Of a stretch of DNA of 64,000 bases, positions 51,013-60,952 are shown one piece after another (positions within the stretch are counted from its first letter, which is position 1; every line of letters starts with the position of its first letter). A program made the translations under genes and the position numbers. The notes below the pieces were generated by a model that was not told where the DNA came from, did not search any database, and saw only the letters and a list, made by a program, of their open reading frames with translations. The stretch comes from Paraburkholderia kururiensis JCM 10599 = LMG 19447 (lineage in GTDB: Bacteria > Pseudomonadota > Gammaproteobacteria > Burkholderiales > Burkholderiaceae). The stretch covers positions 62,001 to 126,000 of the forward strand of contig NZ_RJZE01000001.1 in assembly GCF_003986935.1 (NCBI RefSeq), given 5' to 3'.

Positions 51013-51079
51013 GGCCAGGGTTGACGGCCGCGAGACGCGACCGTCGCCCATTGCCGTCCTGGCTGCACGGAAAGAACCC

Positions 51080-51631
51080 TCAAGCAAAACATTCGGCCTC
51101 GTAAAGCAAGCGGCCGGCCGCGTCCTTCGGCGACAGGACGGGTTCTGCGCCATTGGGCCAGTCGATGCCCACTTCCGGGTCGGACCACAGCAGGCTGCGC
51201 TCGTACTCGGGGAACCAGAAGTCCGTGGTCTTGTAGAGCAATTCGGCGGAAGGCGAAAGCACGATGAAGCCATGCGCGAATCCCGGCGGCACCCATAGCT
51301 GCCGATAGTTCTTCGCGCTCAGCCGCGTGCCCACCCACTTGCCGAAGCTCGGCGAACTCAGCCGCAAATCCACCGCGACGTCGAACACCTCGCCGGTCAT
51401 CACGCGCACGAGCTTGCCCTGCGGCCGTTGGATCTGATAGTGCAGTCCGCGCAGCACGCCACGTGTGGAACGTGAATGGTTGTCCTGCACGAACACGTGT
51501 CCTCTCGCCACGTTCTCTTCGAATTCCCGCGCGTTGAAGCTTTCGAAGAAGTGCCCGCGACTGTCGCTGAACACCGTCGGCTCGATTATTTTGACCTCCG
51601 CAATTGCTGTCTCCTTCACCTCAATAGCCAT
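51080..51631 (-). CDS. rmlC: dTDP-4-dehydrorhamnose 3,5-epimerase
   Basis: A 183-residue cupin enzyme of dTDP-L-rhamnose synthesis. Motifs: VFSDSRGHFFESFN, QDNHSRSTRGVLRGLHYQ (catalytic His in LHYQ), KLVRVMTGEVFDVAVDLR and VPPGFAHGF. The ATG at 51631 has GGAG upstream and gives the usual N-terminus MAIEVKETAIAEVKIIEP; a TTG at 51661 overlapping the preceding gene is less likely. rmlA is present 8 kb away, but rmlB and rmlD are not in the window. Confidence 0.95.
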   Translation of the reverse strand: MAIEVKETAIAEVKIIEPTVFSDSRGHFFESFNAREFEENVARGHVFVQDNHSRSTRGVLRGLHYQIQRPQGKLVRVMTGEVFDVAVDLRLSSPSFGKWVGTRLSAKNYRQLWVPPGFAHGFIVLSPSAELLYKTTDFWFPEYERSLLWSDPEVGIDWPNGAEPVLSPKDAAGRLLYEAECFA

Positions 51632-51657
51632 CTCGGCCTGCTCCGTATAGACGAGTT

Positions 51658-52908
51658 TCAAATCCTCCCGCGCGCGGCGCGGTCGCGGCGGGCATGCACG
51701 CTCGCTTCGCGCTCCAGCACATCGAGCAGTTCACGCGCGGCGGCATCCCACCGGAAACGCTTCGCGTGCTCGCGCCCGCGCGCACGCCACGTTTCGCGCA
51801 GCGCCTTGTCGCTCATCATCTGCGCGATCTTTCGCGCAATGTCTTCCACCGAACGCGCATCGCAGTACATCGCGGCGTCACCGCAGACCTCGGGCAGCGA
51901 CGCCTCGCGCGACGCGATCACCGGGCAGCCGCACGACATCGCTTCGAGCGGCGGCAGGCCGAACCCTTCATAGAGCGAGGGAAACACGAAACAGCCCGCG
52001 TGCTCGTACAACGCCTTCAATTCGCCATCCGAAACAAAGCCTGCCGCGATCACGTGGTCGGACGGCTGCAATCCCGCCTTCGCCTTGCCGTTGAAGACGC
52101 GCAGATCGCAACCGCCCGCCACCACGAACTGCCAGTCGTGATCGCGCTCACTCAATTGCTCGACAGCAGCCAGCACGCGCGCAAGGTTCTTCCCCACGGA
52201 GAGGCTGCCCACAATCAGCACGTAACCGTCTTCCTTCAGACCGAGCCGCGCAAGAATGCGCGCATCCGGAACGATACGGTCGAAGTGATCGACGCCGTTT
52301 CGCACCACCGAGATACGGCTCGCGTCGATACCGAGGCGCACCATGATGCGTTGCTTCGAAAATTCGGACACGGTGACGATGTGCTTCGCTGTGCGCTTCA
52401 GAACGGCATACGCCACGCGATACCAGAGCCGGTACTTCCACGAGTAGTTTTCGGGCAGATCGTAGACCGCGACATCGTGCACCATGAGCACCTGCCGGCG
52501 CGCCAGCAGCGGGCCGATGTTGCAGAGGCTCAGCAGCGTGCGGCCGCCCGATGCAAACGGCAGCACCAGTTGCTCCCACAGTGCGCCCTTGAAAACGCGC
52601 TTCATCCAGCGGGCAGCGATGCCCTCCGGCGAAGTCACGGATGCGGCCGCGGGCCATGCCACGTCGTCACGCGCATCGGCCGGCACGAAGAGCGGCAGAT
52701 CGGCACCATCCGGCACGGATCGCACGAGCGCGATTGCCATTTCATAGCCCACGCGCTGCACGCCCGTCATGCGCTGCGAGGCGAACTTTCCGTTTATCGC
52801 GAATGTTCCGCCTGCCAGCTCACGCACATGAGGTTTGTCGGCGGCGCTCGCGAGGGGGACTGGTGCGGTCGCGGTGGCGGCTTTGGCCGACATCGTGATC
52901 GGATTCAT
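51658..52908 (-). CDS. Glycosyltransferase, family 4 (GT-B)
   Basis: A 416-residue GT-B transferase. It has VHDVAVYDLPENYS, VTVSEFSKQRI, VVRNGVDHFD, the donor-site YVLIVGSLSVGKNLARVL and the family-4 E-x7-E region FPSLYEGFGLPPLEAMSCG. The ATG at 52908 has GGAG nine bases before it. Cytoplasmic, adding a sugar to the lipid-linked repeat unit; acceptor and donor are unknown. It ends just before rmlC on the same strand. Confidence 0.9.
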   Translation of the reverse strand: MNPITMSAKAATATAPVPLASAADKPHVRELAGGTFAINGKFASQRMTGVQRVGYEMAIALVRSVPDGADLPLFVPADARDDVAWPAAASVTSPEGIAARWMKRVFKGALWEQLVLPFASGGRTLLSLCNIGPLLARRQVLMVHDVAVYDLPENYSWKYRLWYRVAYAVLKRTAKHIVTVSEFSKQRIMVRLGIDASRISVVRNGVDHFDRIVPDARILARLGLKEDGYVLIVGSLSVGKNLARVLAAVEQLSERDHDWQFVVAGGCDLRVFNGKAKAGLQPSDHVIAAGFVSDGELKALYEHAGCFVFPSLYEGFGLPPLEAMSCGCPVIASREASLPEVCGDAAMYCDARSVEDIARKIAQMMSDKALRETWRARGREHAKRFRWDAAARELLDVLEREASVHARRDRAARGRI

Positions 52909-53193
52909 CAGGCACAGCTCCATAGCGTGGATTGCGGTCAAGCGTGGCGCGATGATGCGGCGCACGATTGCATTAGGCGATCACGCAAGGGGGCTGCTCA
53001 GTACGATTTCGCACTTAGCTCCAGGCAGATCGAAATTGTTCTCGTGCATCTGCCGGGCATCCCATGTGCTTTCAGTGCGGTGTGTGCCGGGCCTGCAACC
53101 GCCCACCGCTAAGTACGGTTCCGAACTGAGCGGCCTTCGGGCGTCGCATAACCTGGCACTTTCAACGGACGGCCGGTGCCGCTGGAGAGCCCG

Positions 53194-54402
53194 ATGTACG
53201 CCCGCACCATCTCGATGCTGTTCTATATGTTCTTCACCTGCGTGATCTTCAATCCGCAGGTGAAAGGCGTGACGATCTATCTGTACGTCATGCTGCCGCT
53301 GCTCGACCCGGGCTTTGCCTCGTTCGCACTGGCCACCGTGCGCCGCTGGGCGCTGCCGCTCGCCATCGCCGTGGCGGCCTGCCTGATCAGCAGCCCGATG
53401 GCGGCTGCACGTGTCGTCTCCATTGCGATCTGCGTGGGTTATCTGATGTACACGTACGCGCGCAAGATCGACTACCTGCACCTCTGGATGGGCATTAACG
53501 TGTTGTTCGCCATCGTGCAGTTCATCACGTACTACGCGGACTACAGTCTTGCGGTGCAGCTTGGCCCCGATGAAGTGTCGAAGATGCTCTGGGGAGACTC
53601 GGCCACACAGACCAATACGAATTTCTACGAGATCCTCTATTTCGCGCGCGTCTGCGGCTTCTCCCGCGAGGCCGGCTTCTTCTCGTCGTTGCTGGCTGCG
53701 TCGTTCGTGCTGTATCTCATGCAGCGCGAGAAAACCAGCAAGTTCATGATGACGCTCTACTGGATCGGCCTCTTCATCAGCCTCTCCAAGGCGTCGGCCG
53801 TGCTGGGCATTTTTGCCGTGCTCTACTTTGCGCGCCGTTCGCTGCGTTCGATTCACCCGCTGGTGGCCATTGGGATCTTCACCGGCGTGATGGGAGCGAT
53901 CGGCCTCTACATGCGAGCGCACGGCTTCTTCGGCGTGCCCACTTTCGCGCACCGCATGGGCGGATACCCGTTCCTGCTCGATGCGCGGTTCTCGGACCTC
54001 ATCAAAGGTGTGTCCACGCAGCAGTTGCTCAACGACTACGGCTATCTGCCCTACGTACACATGAATCGCGAGGTGTACTACATCAACGAGGTGACGTTCG
54101 CGAGTATTCCGGGCCTCATCATCGACATGGGACTCATCCCAGCGCTGATCCTGCTCGGCGTGCTGGGCTTCACCGCGAGCGACGGTTTCGTGATGCTCAT
54201 GACGCTGCTCATCACGGCCACGCTGGGCCCAACGATGGTGACATCGTTCGTGCCGCTGGCGTACCTGATCTGCTACTGGCCGCGCTTCTCCATCTGGCTT
54301 GCCGATGCGCGTGCCCGCATGCCCGTGCCGCAACGAATGCGCCTGCTGGGGCGCCTCAAGCCCGCCCCTGCCGCGCCGCCACCATGGCACGCATTCCGCT
54401 AG
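53194..54402 (+). CDS. Wzy-like polysaccharide polymerase
   Basis: A 402-residue polytopic membrane protein with about ten hydrophobic helices and a large periplasmic loop (around GVPTFAHRMGGYPFLLDARFSDLIKG). This layout fits an O-antigen/exopolysaccharide polymerase, although the sequence is too divergent to name from motifs. GGAG lies seven bases before the ATG. Plus strand, with the glycoside hydrolase 58 bp downstream; both oppose the surrounding minus-strand genes. Confidence 0.75.
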   Translation: MYARTISMLFYMFFTCVIFNPQVKGVTIYLYVMLPLLDPGFASFALATVRRWALPLAIAVAACLISSPMAAARVVSIAICVGYLMYTYARKIDYLHLWMGINVLFAIVQFITYYADYSLAVQLGPDEVSKMLWGDSATQTNTNFYEILYFARVCGFSREAGFFSSLLAASFVLYLMQREKTSKFMMTLYWIGLFISLSKASAVLGIFAVLYFARRSLRSIHPLVAIGIFTGVMGAIGLYMRAHGFFGVPTFAHRMGGYPFLLDARFSDLIKGVSTQQLLNDYGYLPYVHMNREVYYINEVTFASIPGLIIDMGLIPALILLGVLGFTASDGFVMLMTLLITATLGPTMVTSFVPLAYLICYWPRFSIWLADARARMPVPQRMRLLGRLKPAPAAPPPWHAFR

Positions 54403-54460
54403 TAGCGGCTTCGCCTCGACCATTGCAACCCGCACGGCTTTCCACCGTGCAGTCCGCACC

Positions 54461-56137
54461 ATGCCGAAGAAAAAGTCTGCCTCGCGTATCCGCGTCCGTG
54501 TCCCGTTTGCCTTTGCGCTGCGTGCGTCCGTGTTGGCGCTCGCGTTTGCCGGCCTGCCGGGCGCGAACGCAGCCGAGCTTCGTGCTGCGAATCGTCCCGA
54601 CGCATTGATCTCGGCGCCGGGCAAAGCGGTAGCGCTGCAGTTCCAGACGGGCGTGGTCGACTCGCCCGGCGCGACGCTGCGGCTCACGCTGTTCCCCTAC
54701 GACGACGAGGGCAGACTATCCACCAGGCCTGCGGCTTCGTACCGCACGATGGTTGGCGCAGCGGCACAAGGCAAGACGGTGCAGGTGAACATCACGCCAC
54801 CGGGGCCCGGACTTTACCGTGTAGATGCCGAACTCGTTGCACAGGACGGCGATGCGTCGGGGCGCACATCGGTCAACATGGCTGTCGTCACGCCGCGCGA
54901 CAGCGTAGGCCCCTCGGATTTCGGCGTGGTCACGCACTTCGTTCAGGGGCAAGGCTCGCCGCAGGTGGTGCTGCCGCTCGTCAAACAGGCGGGTTTCTCG
55001 TGGATTCGCGACGAACTTTACTGGCAGGAAATTGAAAAGACGCCGGGCCGCTTCACGTTCCCGGCCCGCTACGACGACTACGTGGCGCGGGCATCGCAGC
55101 TGGGGCTTTCCGTGCTCGGCGTGCTCGATTACGGCAATGCCGGCGTTTATCCCGACCTCTTCAACGGCTCCACGTTCCCCATGACGCCACAAGCGCGGGC
55201 CCTGTTCGTGCGTTACGTGGACGCTGTGGTGCGCCATTACGGCAAGACCATCACGCACTGGGAGATCTGGAACGAGCCGGATTTCAACCGCATCGGCTAC
55301 GACCGCTACCTCGCGCTGCTCAAGGACGCGTATCACAAGATCAAGCAGATCAACCCCAACGCCACGGTCATTTCGTGCGGCGGCGGCGGTTCAGGGGGCG
55401 GTCCGGGCGCCGACTGCATGGTTGCGCTCATGAAACGCGGCGGGCTCAACGACCAGGACGGCTTCAGCGTGCATCCGTACATGACGCCGAACACGCCCGA
55501 GAAGGGCTATGCGGCGCAGGGCGCGCCTATCCCCTCAGTCAGCATTCCGTCCACGTGGCCGTACCTCAAACGGTTCGCCACGGACAACATCAAGGCCGAC
55601 GGACGCCCGCTGCAAGTCTGGATAACCGAGCTAGGCTGGCCCGTGAATCCCAAGGTGCCCGGCCAGGACGAAACGAGCCAGGCCGCCAACATTACGCGCA
55701 GCTACCTGCTCTCGCGCCGCTACGATTCCGTGCGCGTGCTGTTCTGGTATGACTTCATCGACGACGGCACCGACCCGAACAACTTCGAGCACAACTTCGG
55801 ACTACTGCATCACGACCTTTCGCCAAAGCCGGCGTTCGTCGCCACTTCTGTGCTGGCTACGACGCTCGGCAATCGTCGTTGGCAGTCAGCGCTTGTGGAT
55901 ACCGACGACGTGAAGGCCTATCGCTACGGCACGCAAGGCGGCGATTCGATCATTGCGGGCTGGACGGTGGGCACGGACGAACGCACCGTGTCGTTGAAGC
56001 TGCCGCCGGGCTCGTATGTGGAGCGCGACTGGCAAGGAGCGCAGCGAACGGTGACCGTATCTGACGAAGCCTTCACGTGGCGCGTGGGGCCGTTGCCGCG
56101 TTATCTGATTCCTGCCGCGCAGACGGCGTCGCAGTAA
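54461..56137 (+). CDS. Secreted clan-A glycoside hydrolase, PslG/GH39-like
   Basis: A 558-residue exported enzyme. Basic N-terminus and a signal ending ANAA are followed by an immunoglobulin-like domain (about 40-150) and a TIM barrel. The acid/base residue is in HWEIWNEPDF (Glu275) and the nucleophile in WITELGWP (Glu390). In Psl biosynthesis the GH39 protein PslG trims the polymer in the periplasm; a similar editing role fits the adjacent polymerase. A C-terminal beta domain follows. No ribosome-binding site is obvious. Confidence 0.82.
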   Translation: MPKKKSASRIRVRVPFAFALRASVLALAFAGLPGANAAELRAANRPDALISAPGKAVALQFQTGVVDSPGATLRLTLFPYDDEGRLSTRPAASYRTMVGAAAQGKTVQVNITPPGPGLYRVDAELVAQDGDASGRTSVNMAVVTPRDSVGPSDFGVVTHFVQGQGSPQVVLPLVKQAGFSWIRDELYWQEIEKTPGRFTFPARYDDYVARASQLGLSVLGVLDYGNAGVYPDLFNGSTFPMTPQARALFVRYVDAVVRHYGKTITHWEIWNEPDFNRIGYDRYLALLKDAYHKIKQINPNATVISCGGGGSGGGPGADCMVALMKRGGLNDQDGFSVHPYMTPNTPEKGYAAQGAPIPSVSIPSTWPYLKRFATDNIKADGRPLQVWITELGWPVNPKVPGQDETSQAANITRSYLLSRRYDSVRVLFWYDFIDDGTDPNNFEHNFGLLHHDLSPKPAFVATSVLATTLGNRRWQSALVDTDDVKAYRYGTQGGDSIIAGWTVGTDERTVSLKLPPGSYVERDWQGAQRTVTVSDEAFTWRVGPLPRYLIPAAQTASQ

Positions 56138-56152
56138 GCGACGCACCGTTGT

Positions 56153-57622
56153 TCAATACGCGCCGTCCCGCCGCAATACCACGCCCACGGTCTTGAACAG
56201 AATCGCGATGTCGTACCAGAGCGACCAGTTGCGCACGTACCACGCATCGAGAAACACGCGGCGTGCGTAGTCCGTGTCGTTGCGTCCGCTCACTTGCCAG
56301 AGGCCCGTCATGCCCGGTTTCGCGAGCAGATAGTAGGCGGCCTCGTCGCCGTAGCGCGCAATTTCCTTCTCCACCACGGGGCGCGGGCCCACGAGACTCA
56401 TGTCGCCGCGCAACACATTCCAGAGCTGGGGCAACTCGTCGAGACTCGTCTTGCGCAGCAGCGCACCAACCGGCGTGACGCGAACGTCGTTCTTGAGCTT
56501 GAAGTCCTTCTCCCACTCCGCGCGTGCAACGGGGTCGCGATCCAGCAGATCTTTCAGCACCTTGTCCGCATCGCGCACCATGGAGCGGAATTTGTAGCAC
56601 TTGAAGCGGCGTCCGTTCTGGCCGATGCGCGTGTGCCCATAGAACGGCGATCCGCCGTCTTTCGCCACGAGCGCTGCAAGCAGCAGGAAGATGGGCAGCA
56701 GCATCAGCATGAGGAAGCCGCCCGCGAGCACGTCGAAGACGCGCTTGAGCACCTTCGCGGAGAAACGCTCCAGGTTGTTCTGCATGCGCAGCATCATCAC
56801 TTCGTGGCCGAAGAAGTACGAGATGTCGGTGTTGCAAAGCGGCACGCCGCGCATCGACGTCATGACGGTCACGTCGCGTACGCCGTTCTGCGTGAGGCCG
56901 CGCACCCACGCGTTGCGCAACGCTTCCTCTTCTTGCTCCAGTGCGATCACCACCTGCGTGCCGGGCAGCATGCGGAACGTGGCCGGCGTCATGCCGTGCA
57001 GCACCGGCGCATCGACTCGGGCCTTCGCTGTGGGGCGGCCGTCCGGTGCGATGTACGCCACCACGTCCGCGCCCAGAAAACGCTGGCTCGTGAGCGCCTG
57101 TTTCGCTTCGAGCGCGCTTTCGCCGCAACCCACAATGAGCGTGGAGCGCTTCCAGAGATTGGCCGCATCCAATGCGCGTTTCGTCAACGCCCTGAATGTC
57201 GGCACCAATACGAACGCGCCGCTCCACGTCAACGCCCACCAGCCGCGCGAGAACATGCCTTTAGTCAGCGTAGTGAGCGCGAGGTGAATCACGGCGAGCA
57301 CGAGCAGCGCCTGGAAGATCTCTTCGATCTCGCGCCAGAACGGACGACGGCACGTGTAATGACGCCACCGCAGCCAGAACCATGCGGTACCGGTTCCTAC
57401 GAGCACCATGTAGATCAGCACGGGGTGCTTCGCCATGGAAGCCCAGACGCTCTGCTGCCCTTCGGTGGAAAACGAGCCGAGCACGTGCGTGGTAATGAGC
57501 AGTGCCACGGTGAAGCCCAACACGTCCGAAGCAGCGAGCGCCGCCTTGTTCGTCAAGGACGGGAACGGGCGCAGGAGCTGTCGGGGCGCTGAAGCATAGC
57601 CGACGCTGACGGTTGAGTTCAC
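56153..57622 (-). CDS. Undecaprenyl-phosphate sugar phosphotransferase (WbaP/WcaJ type)
   Basis: A 489-residue initiating enzyme that places the first sugar phosphate on undecaprenyl phosphate. Four N-terminal membrane helices precede a CoA-binding-like domain (LIVGCGESALEAKQAL), a fifth helix (about 300-320), and the catalytic domain with RIGQNGRRFKCYKFRSM, SLDELPQLWNVLRGDMSLVGPRP and KPGMTGLWQVSGRN. Sugar specificity, glucose or galactose, cannot be told. It is convergent with the glycoside hydrolase (15 bp apart) and 117 bp from the next glycosyltransferase. Confidence 0.93.
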   Translation of the reverse strand: MNSTVSVGYASAPRQLLRPFPSLTNKAALAASDVLGFTVALLITTHVLGSFSTEGQQSVWASMAKHPVLIYMVLVGTGTAWFWLRWRHYTCRRPFWREIEEIFQALLVLAVIHLALTTLTKGMFSRGWWALTWSGAFVLVPTFRALTKRALDAANLWKRSTLIVGCGESALEAKQALTSQRFLGADVVAYIAPDGRPTAKARVDAPVLHGMTPATFRMLPGTQVVIALEQEEEALRNAWVRGLTQNGVRDVTVMTSMRGVPLCNTDISYFFGHEVMMLRMQNNLERFSAKVLKRVFDVLAGGFLMLMLLPIFLLLAALVAKDGGSPFYGHTRIGQNGRRFKCYKFRSMVRDADKVLKDLLDRDPVARAEWEKDFKLKNDVRVTPVGALLRKTSLDELPQLWNVLRGDMSLVGPRPVVEKEIARYGDEAAYYLLAKPGMTGLWQVSGRNDTDYARRVFLDAWYVRNWSLWYDIAILFKTVGVVLRRDGAY

Positions 57623-57739
57623 TTGAAATTCCCTCGCTTTACTTGCATGCAGTTCTGGTTATCAGGGACAAGCGCGGAACATCGATGCTCCATGTCAACA
57701 CGCGGCAACACACTCGAACGGTTGCGGTCGCCGCCGCGT

Positions 57740-58960
57740 TCAGGTGGGCTCCGCAAGCATCTGTGCATCGAGTACACCGAGCGAAGCCGGCCGGTGCAGC
57801 ATGGATGGCGCGAGTGCCGCACGAATCCGCTCGCCTGCCGGCAGGTGGCTGCGCGACTCGCTCGCTTCCAGCACCGCGGCGAGCAGGCCGCTTCGAAACG
57901 TTGCCTTCGAAAAACGCTCGGCGTTTGCGCGGCAATTCGCCGGTGTGAAACGCTCCTGGTTCGCCTCGAAGCGATCCACGGCGCGGCGAATCGAGTCCAC
58001 GTTCTGCTCGTCGAAGAAAAGCCCCGTGGGATGCGCGTGCTTTTCGTCGATCACGGTTTCACGCGCACCGCCGCGGCCAAACGCGATGACCGGCGTACCG
58101 CATGCCTGTGCTTCGACCACGGAAATACCGAAGTCTTCTTCCGCTGCGAACACGAATGCGCTCGCGCGCTGCAGGTGGTCCTTGAGTACGTCGAAAGGCT
58201 GGTGTCCGAGAATTTCGATGTTCGGTCCGGCCTTCGCCCGTACCTTCTCCATGTCGGGTCCATCGCCGATCACCACGAGCTTGCGCTCAGGCATGGCGGC
58301 GAAGGCCTCCACGATGAGGTCCATCTTCTTGTACGGCACCATCCGCGAAACGGTTACATAAAAGGGCTCTTTCCGTGCACGCGGCTCGAACGCCTCGATA
58401 TCCACGGGCGGATTCACCACCACTGCGTCACGCCGGTACACGCGCTCCACACGCCGCGCAATGAAGCTCGAATTCACGACGAACAGATCGACACCGTTCG
58501 CCGTGCGCGTATCCCACGTTCTGAGGTAATGCAGCACGATGCGTGCGAGCCATGAACGCAGGCCCTTCGTGAGCCGCGCCTCCTGCAAGTACTGATGCTG
58601 CAAATCCCACGCGTAACGGATGGGCGAATGCACATAGCTCACGTGCACCTGGTCTGGACCTACGAGCACGCCCTTGGCCACTGCATGCGAGCTCGATATC
58701 ACGAGGTCGTAACCGGAAAGATCGAACTGCTCGATCGCCAGCGGAAAAAACGGCAGATAGCTGCGGTAATGACGCTTCGCAAATGGCAGCTTTTGCACGA
58801 ACGACGTTGTCGCCTTTTTCCCATGCAGGCACGAACGGTCCGACATGAAATCCACGAGACTGAAAACGTCCGCATCGGGAAAGCACTCGATGATCTGCTC
58901 GAGCACCTTCTCCGATCCGCCATACGTGACCAGCCAGTCGTGAACAAGCGCGACCTTCAT
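57740..58960 (-). CDS. Glycosyltransferase, family 4
   Basis: A 406-residue GT-B transferase. It begins MKVALVHDWLVTYGGSEKVL, contains YVHSPIRYAWDL, FVVNSSFIARRVERVY, VNPPVDIEAF, the donor-site VTVSRMVPYKKMDLIVEAF and the E-x7-E region AAEEDFGISVVEAQACGTPV. The start at 58960 has GGAGG about eight bases ahead. Sequence style suggests a mannosyl-type transferase, but this is uncertain. Separated from rmlA by 136 bp. Confidence 0.9.
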   Translation of the reverse strand: MKVALVHDWLVTYGGSEKVLEQIIECFPDADVFSLVDFMSDRSCLHGKKATTSFVQKLPFAKRHYRSYLPFFPLAIEQFDLSGYDLVISSSHAVAKGVLVGPDQVHVSYVHSPIRYAWDLQHQYLQEARLTKGLRSWLARIVLHYLRTWDTRTANGVDLFVVNSSFIARRVERVYRRDAVVVNPPVDIEAFEPRARKEPFYVTVSRMVPYKKMDLIVEAFAAMPERKLVVIGDGPDMEKVRAKAGPNIEILGHQPFDVLKDHLQRASAFVFAAEEDFGISVVEAQACGTPVIAFGRGGARETVIDEKHAHPTGLFFDEQNVDSIRRAVDRFEANQERFTPANCRANAERFSKATFRSGLLAAVLEASESRSHLPAGERIRAALAPSMLHRPASLGVLDAQMLAEPT

Positions 58961-59096
58961 CGAATAAGCCTCCATGAAACGCGCGCCGCGCAACGGCGCA
59001 CGCGCTTGATCTTCACTGCCGATGCTAGGGGCCGGCCCATTGCCCTTCGGTTCGGATTCGCACAGAAGCCCTGGCGGACAAAAGAGGGCCACGCCC

Positions 59097-59999
59097 TCAT
59101 GCAAGAGATGCAGCGGGCCGCACCGCCTGGTCGCGCAACAGATTCATCAGATACGTGCCGTAACCGTTCTTCGAAAGCGGCTGTGCAAGCCGTTCGAGCT
59201 GCTCGCGATCGATCCAGCGCTTGCGCCATGCGATCTCTTCGGGGCACGCGATCATCATTCCTTGCCGCTTCTGCAAGGTTGCAATGAAGCTCGTCGCGTC
59301 CGTGAGCGAATCGTGCGTGCCGGTGTCGAACCACGCATAGCCGCGCCCCATGATCTCGACGTGCAACTGCTCGCGCCTGAGGTATTGCATGTTGACGTCG
59401 GTGATCTCCAGTTCGCCGCGCGCGGAAGGGCGAATGTCTGCGGCGATGTCGCACACGTGGCGGTCGTAGAAATAGAGACCCGTCACTGCGTAATTCGAGC
59501 GCGGCGCCTTAGGCTTCTCTTCGATCGAACGTGCCTTGAAATTCGCATCGAATTCCACGACGCCATAGCGCTCCGGGTCGTGCACGTGATACGCGAACAC
59601 CGTGGCCCCTTCGGTACGCCGGTTCGCGCTTTCCAGTTGCTTCACCAGATCATGGCCGTAGAAGATGTTGTCGCCGAGAATCAGCGCGGAAGGACGCTCC
59701 GCCACGAAGCGACGGCCGATCACGAATGCCTGCGCGAGTCCATCGGGCGAGGGCTGCTCCGCGTATTCGATGTTCATGCCGAACTGGCTGCCATCGCCCA
59801 GCAGCGCGTGGAAGCACGGCAGGTCGCGCGGCGTGGAGATCACGAGCACGTCGCGTATGCCGGCCACCATCAGCGTGGAGAGCGGGTAATAGATCATCGG
59901 CTTGTCGTAGATGGGCAACATCTGCTTCGACACGGCATGCGTGATCGGATAAAGCCGGGTGCCGGAGCCGCCCGCCAGAATGATTCCCTTTCGGTTCAC
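59097..59999 (-). CDS. rmlA: Glucose-1-phosphate thymidylyltransferase
   Basis: A 300-residue nucleotidyltransferase making dTDP-glucose, first step to dTDP-rhamnose. It has the pyrophosphorylase motif [23 protein letters not shown], then [31 protein letters not shown] and [15 protein letters not shown]. The start is a GTG at 59999 overlapping the upstream glycosyltransferase stop, with AGGAG nine bases ahead. Together with rmlC it implies a rhamnose-containing polymer. Confidence 0.95.
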   Translation of the reverse strand: MNRKGIILAGGSGTRLYPITHAVSKQMLPIYDKPMIYYPLSTLMVAGIRDVLVISTPRDLPCFHALLGDGSQFGMNIEYAEQPSPDGLAQAFVIGRRFVAERPSALILGDNIFYGHDLVKQLESANRRTEGATVFAYHVHDPERYGVVEFDANFKARSIEEKPKAPRSNYAVTGLYFYDRHVCDIAADIRPSARGELEITDVNMQYLRREQLHVEIMGRGYAWFDTGTHDSLTDATSFIATLQKRQGMMIACPEEIAWRKRWIDREQLERLAQPLSKNGYGTYLMNLLRDQAVRPAASLA

Positions 60000-60934
60000 A
60001 GCGCTCTCCTTGCGTTTGCCGGCATGCCGTCTGCCACCTGCTGCAATCGCATGCCTTCGCCGATGCCGCGCAGCACGCTGCGTCGTCCTGCCGGCGTGAA
60101 GCGCGGGCACTTCACGAGCATGGCGAGCACCGAATACGCCTGCGCCACTGCAGACAACGGAAACCGCAGATTCTTGCGGCTGAAGTAGAGCCGGTTGCGC
60201 GTGCAGTAGAACAGGCTGAACGGCGTTTCGTCGCCGCCCGTCGAAAAGCTCACCTTGTGGGCCACATGCGATGCCGGTACATACAGCAGGTGAATGCTGC
60301 AACGATTCATACGCCAGACGAAATCGGCGTCGTCGTAGTAGACGAAATAGCGTTCATCCATCATGCCCACGCGTGCAAATACGCTCGCGTGCAGCGCCAT
60401 GAAGCACGTCGGCGCGTACTCGGAGAAGCGCGTGTGGTCGAACTGACCGTGGTCTTCGTCGCCGTCGCCCACGTGCGTGGTAATGGCTTTCAGCGGCCAG
60501 AAGCGGCCACCCGCGCACCAGATGCGATTGGTGCCGTGATACGTGATCTTCGGAAACGTGGCGAGCGACGCGCCGTCGCGTATCGGCTCGATCAGCCGCG
60601 CGATGGTCTGCGGGTCGCGAAACTCGACGTCGTTGTTGGCCAGCAGCACGTACTCGCAGTCGTCTTCGAGCGCCATCGCAATGCCCTGGTTGTTGCCGCG
60701 CGCCACGCCCACATTCGCGTTGTTGAACAGCACGCGCGCGTCGATACCGGCTTCGGCCGCGAGCTTGCGGGCCAGCACACTGCCGCTGTCTTTCGCGCTG
60801 TTGTCGATCACGTAGAGCGTCATGTCCACGCCCTCTTGTGCTTTGAGGCTCGCAAAGAAGTCCTCCAGCACGGCGTCCGACTGATACAGCACCGTGACCA
60901 CGCCAACGCGACGCCTGGTACGCTCCATGTTCAT
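59996..60934 (-). CDS. Glycosyltransferase, family 2 (rhamnosyltransferase-like)
   Basis: A 312-residue GT-A enzyme. [21 protein letters not shown] opens the fold, with [17 protein letters not shown], the DxD-equivalent [11 protein letters not shown], and a C-terminal [13 protein letters not shown]. This is the RfbF/WbbL style of rhamnosyltransferases, in keeping with the translationally coupled rmlA. The acceptor is unknown. Confidence 0.9.
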   Translation of the reverse strand: MNMERTRRRVGVVTVLYQSDAVLEDFFASLKAQEGVDMTLYVIDNSAKDSGSVLARKLAAEAGIDARVLFNNANVGVARGNNQGIAMALEDDCEYVLLANNDVEFRDPQTIARLIEPIRDGASLATFPKITYHGTNRIWCAGGRFWPLKAITTHVGDGDEDHGQFDHTRFSEYAPTCFMALHASVFARVGMMDERYFVYYDDADFVWRMNRCSIHLLYVPASHVAHKVSFSTGGDETPFSLFYCTRNRLYFSRKNLRFPLSAVAQAYSVLAMLVKCPRFTPAGRRSVLRGIGEGMRLQQVADGMPANARRAL

Positions 60935-60952
60935 GTTCCGGCGCTCCTTGGC

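Noticed and set aside
51694..53112. A 472-codon plus-strand open frame
   Set aside because: Antisense to the glycosyltransferase with donor-site motifs; no recognisable protein features.
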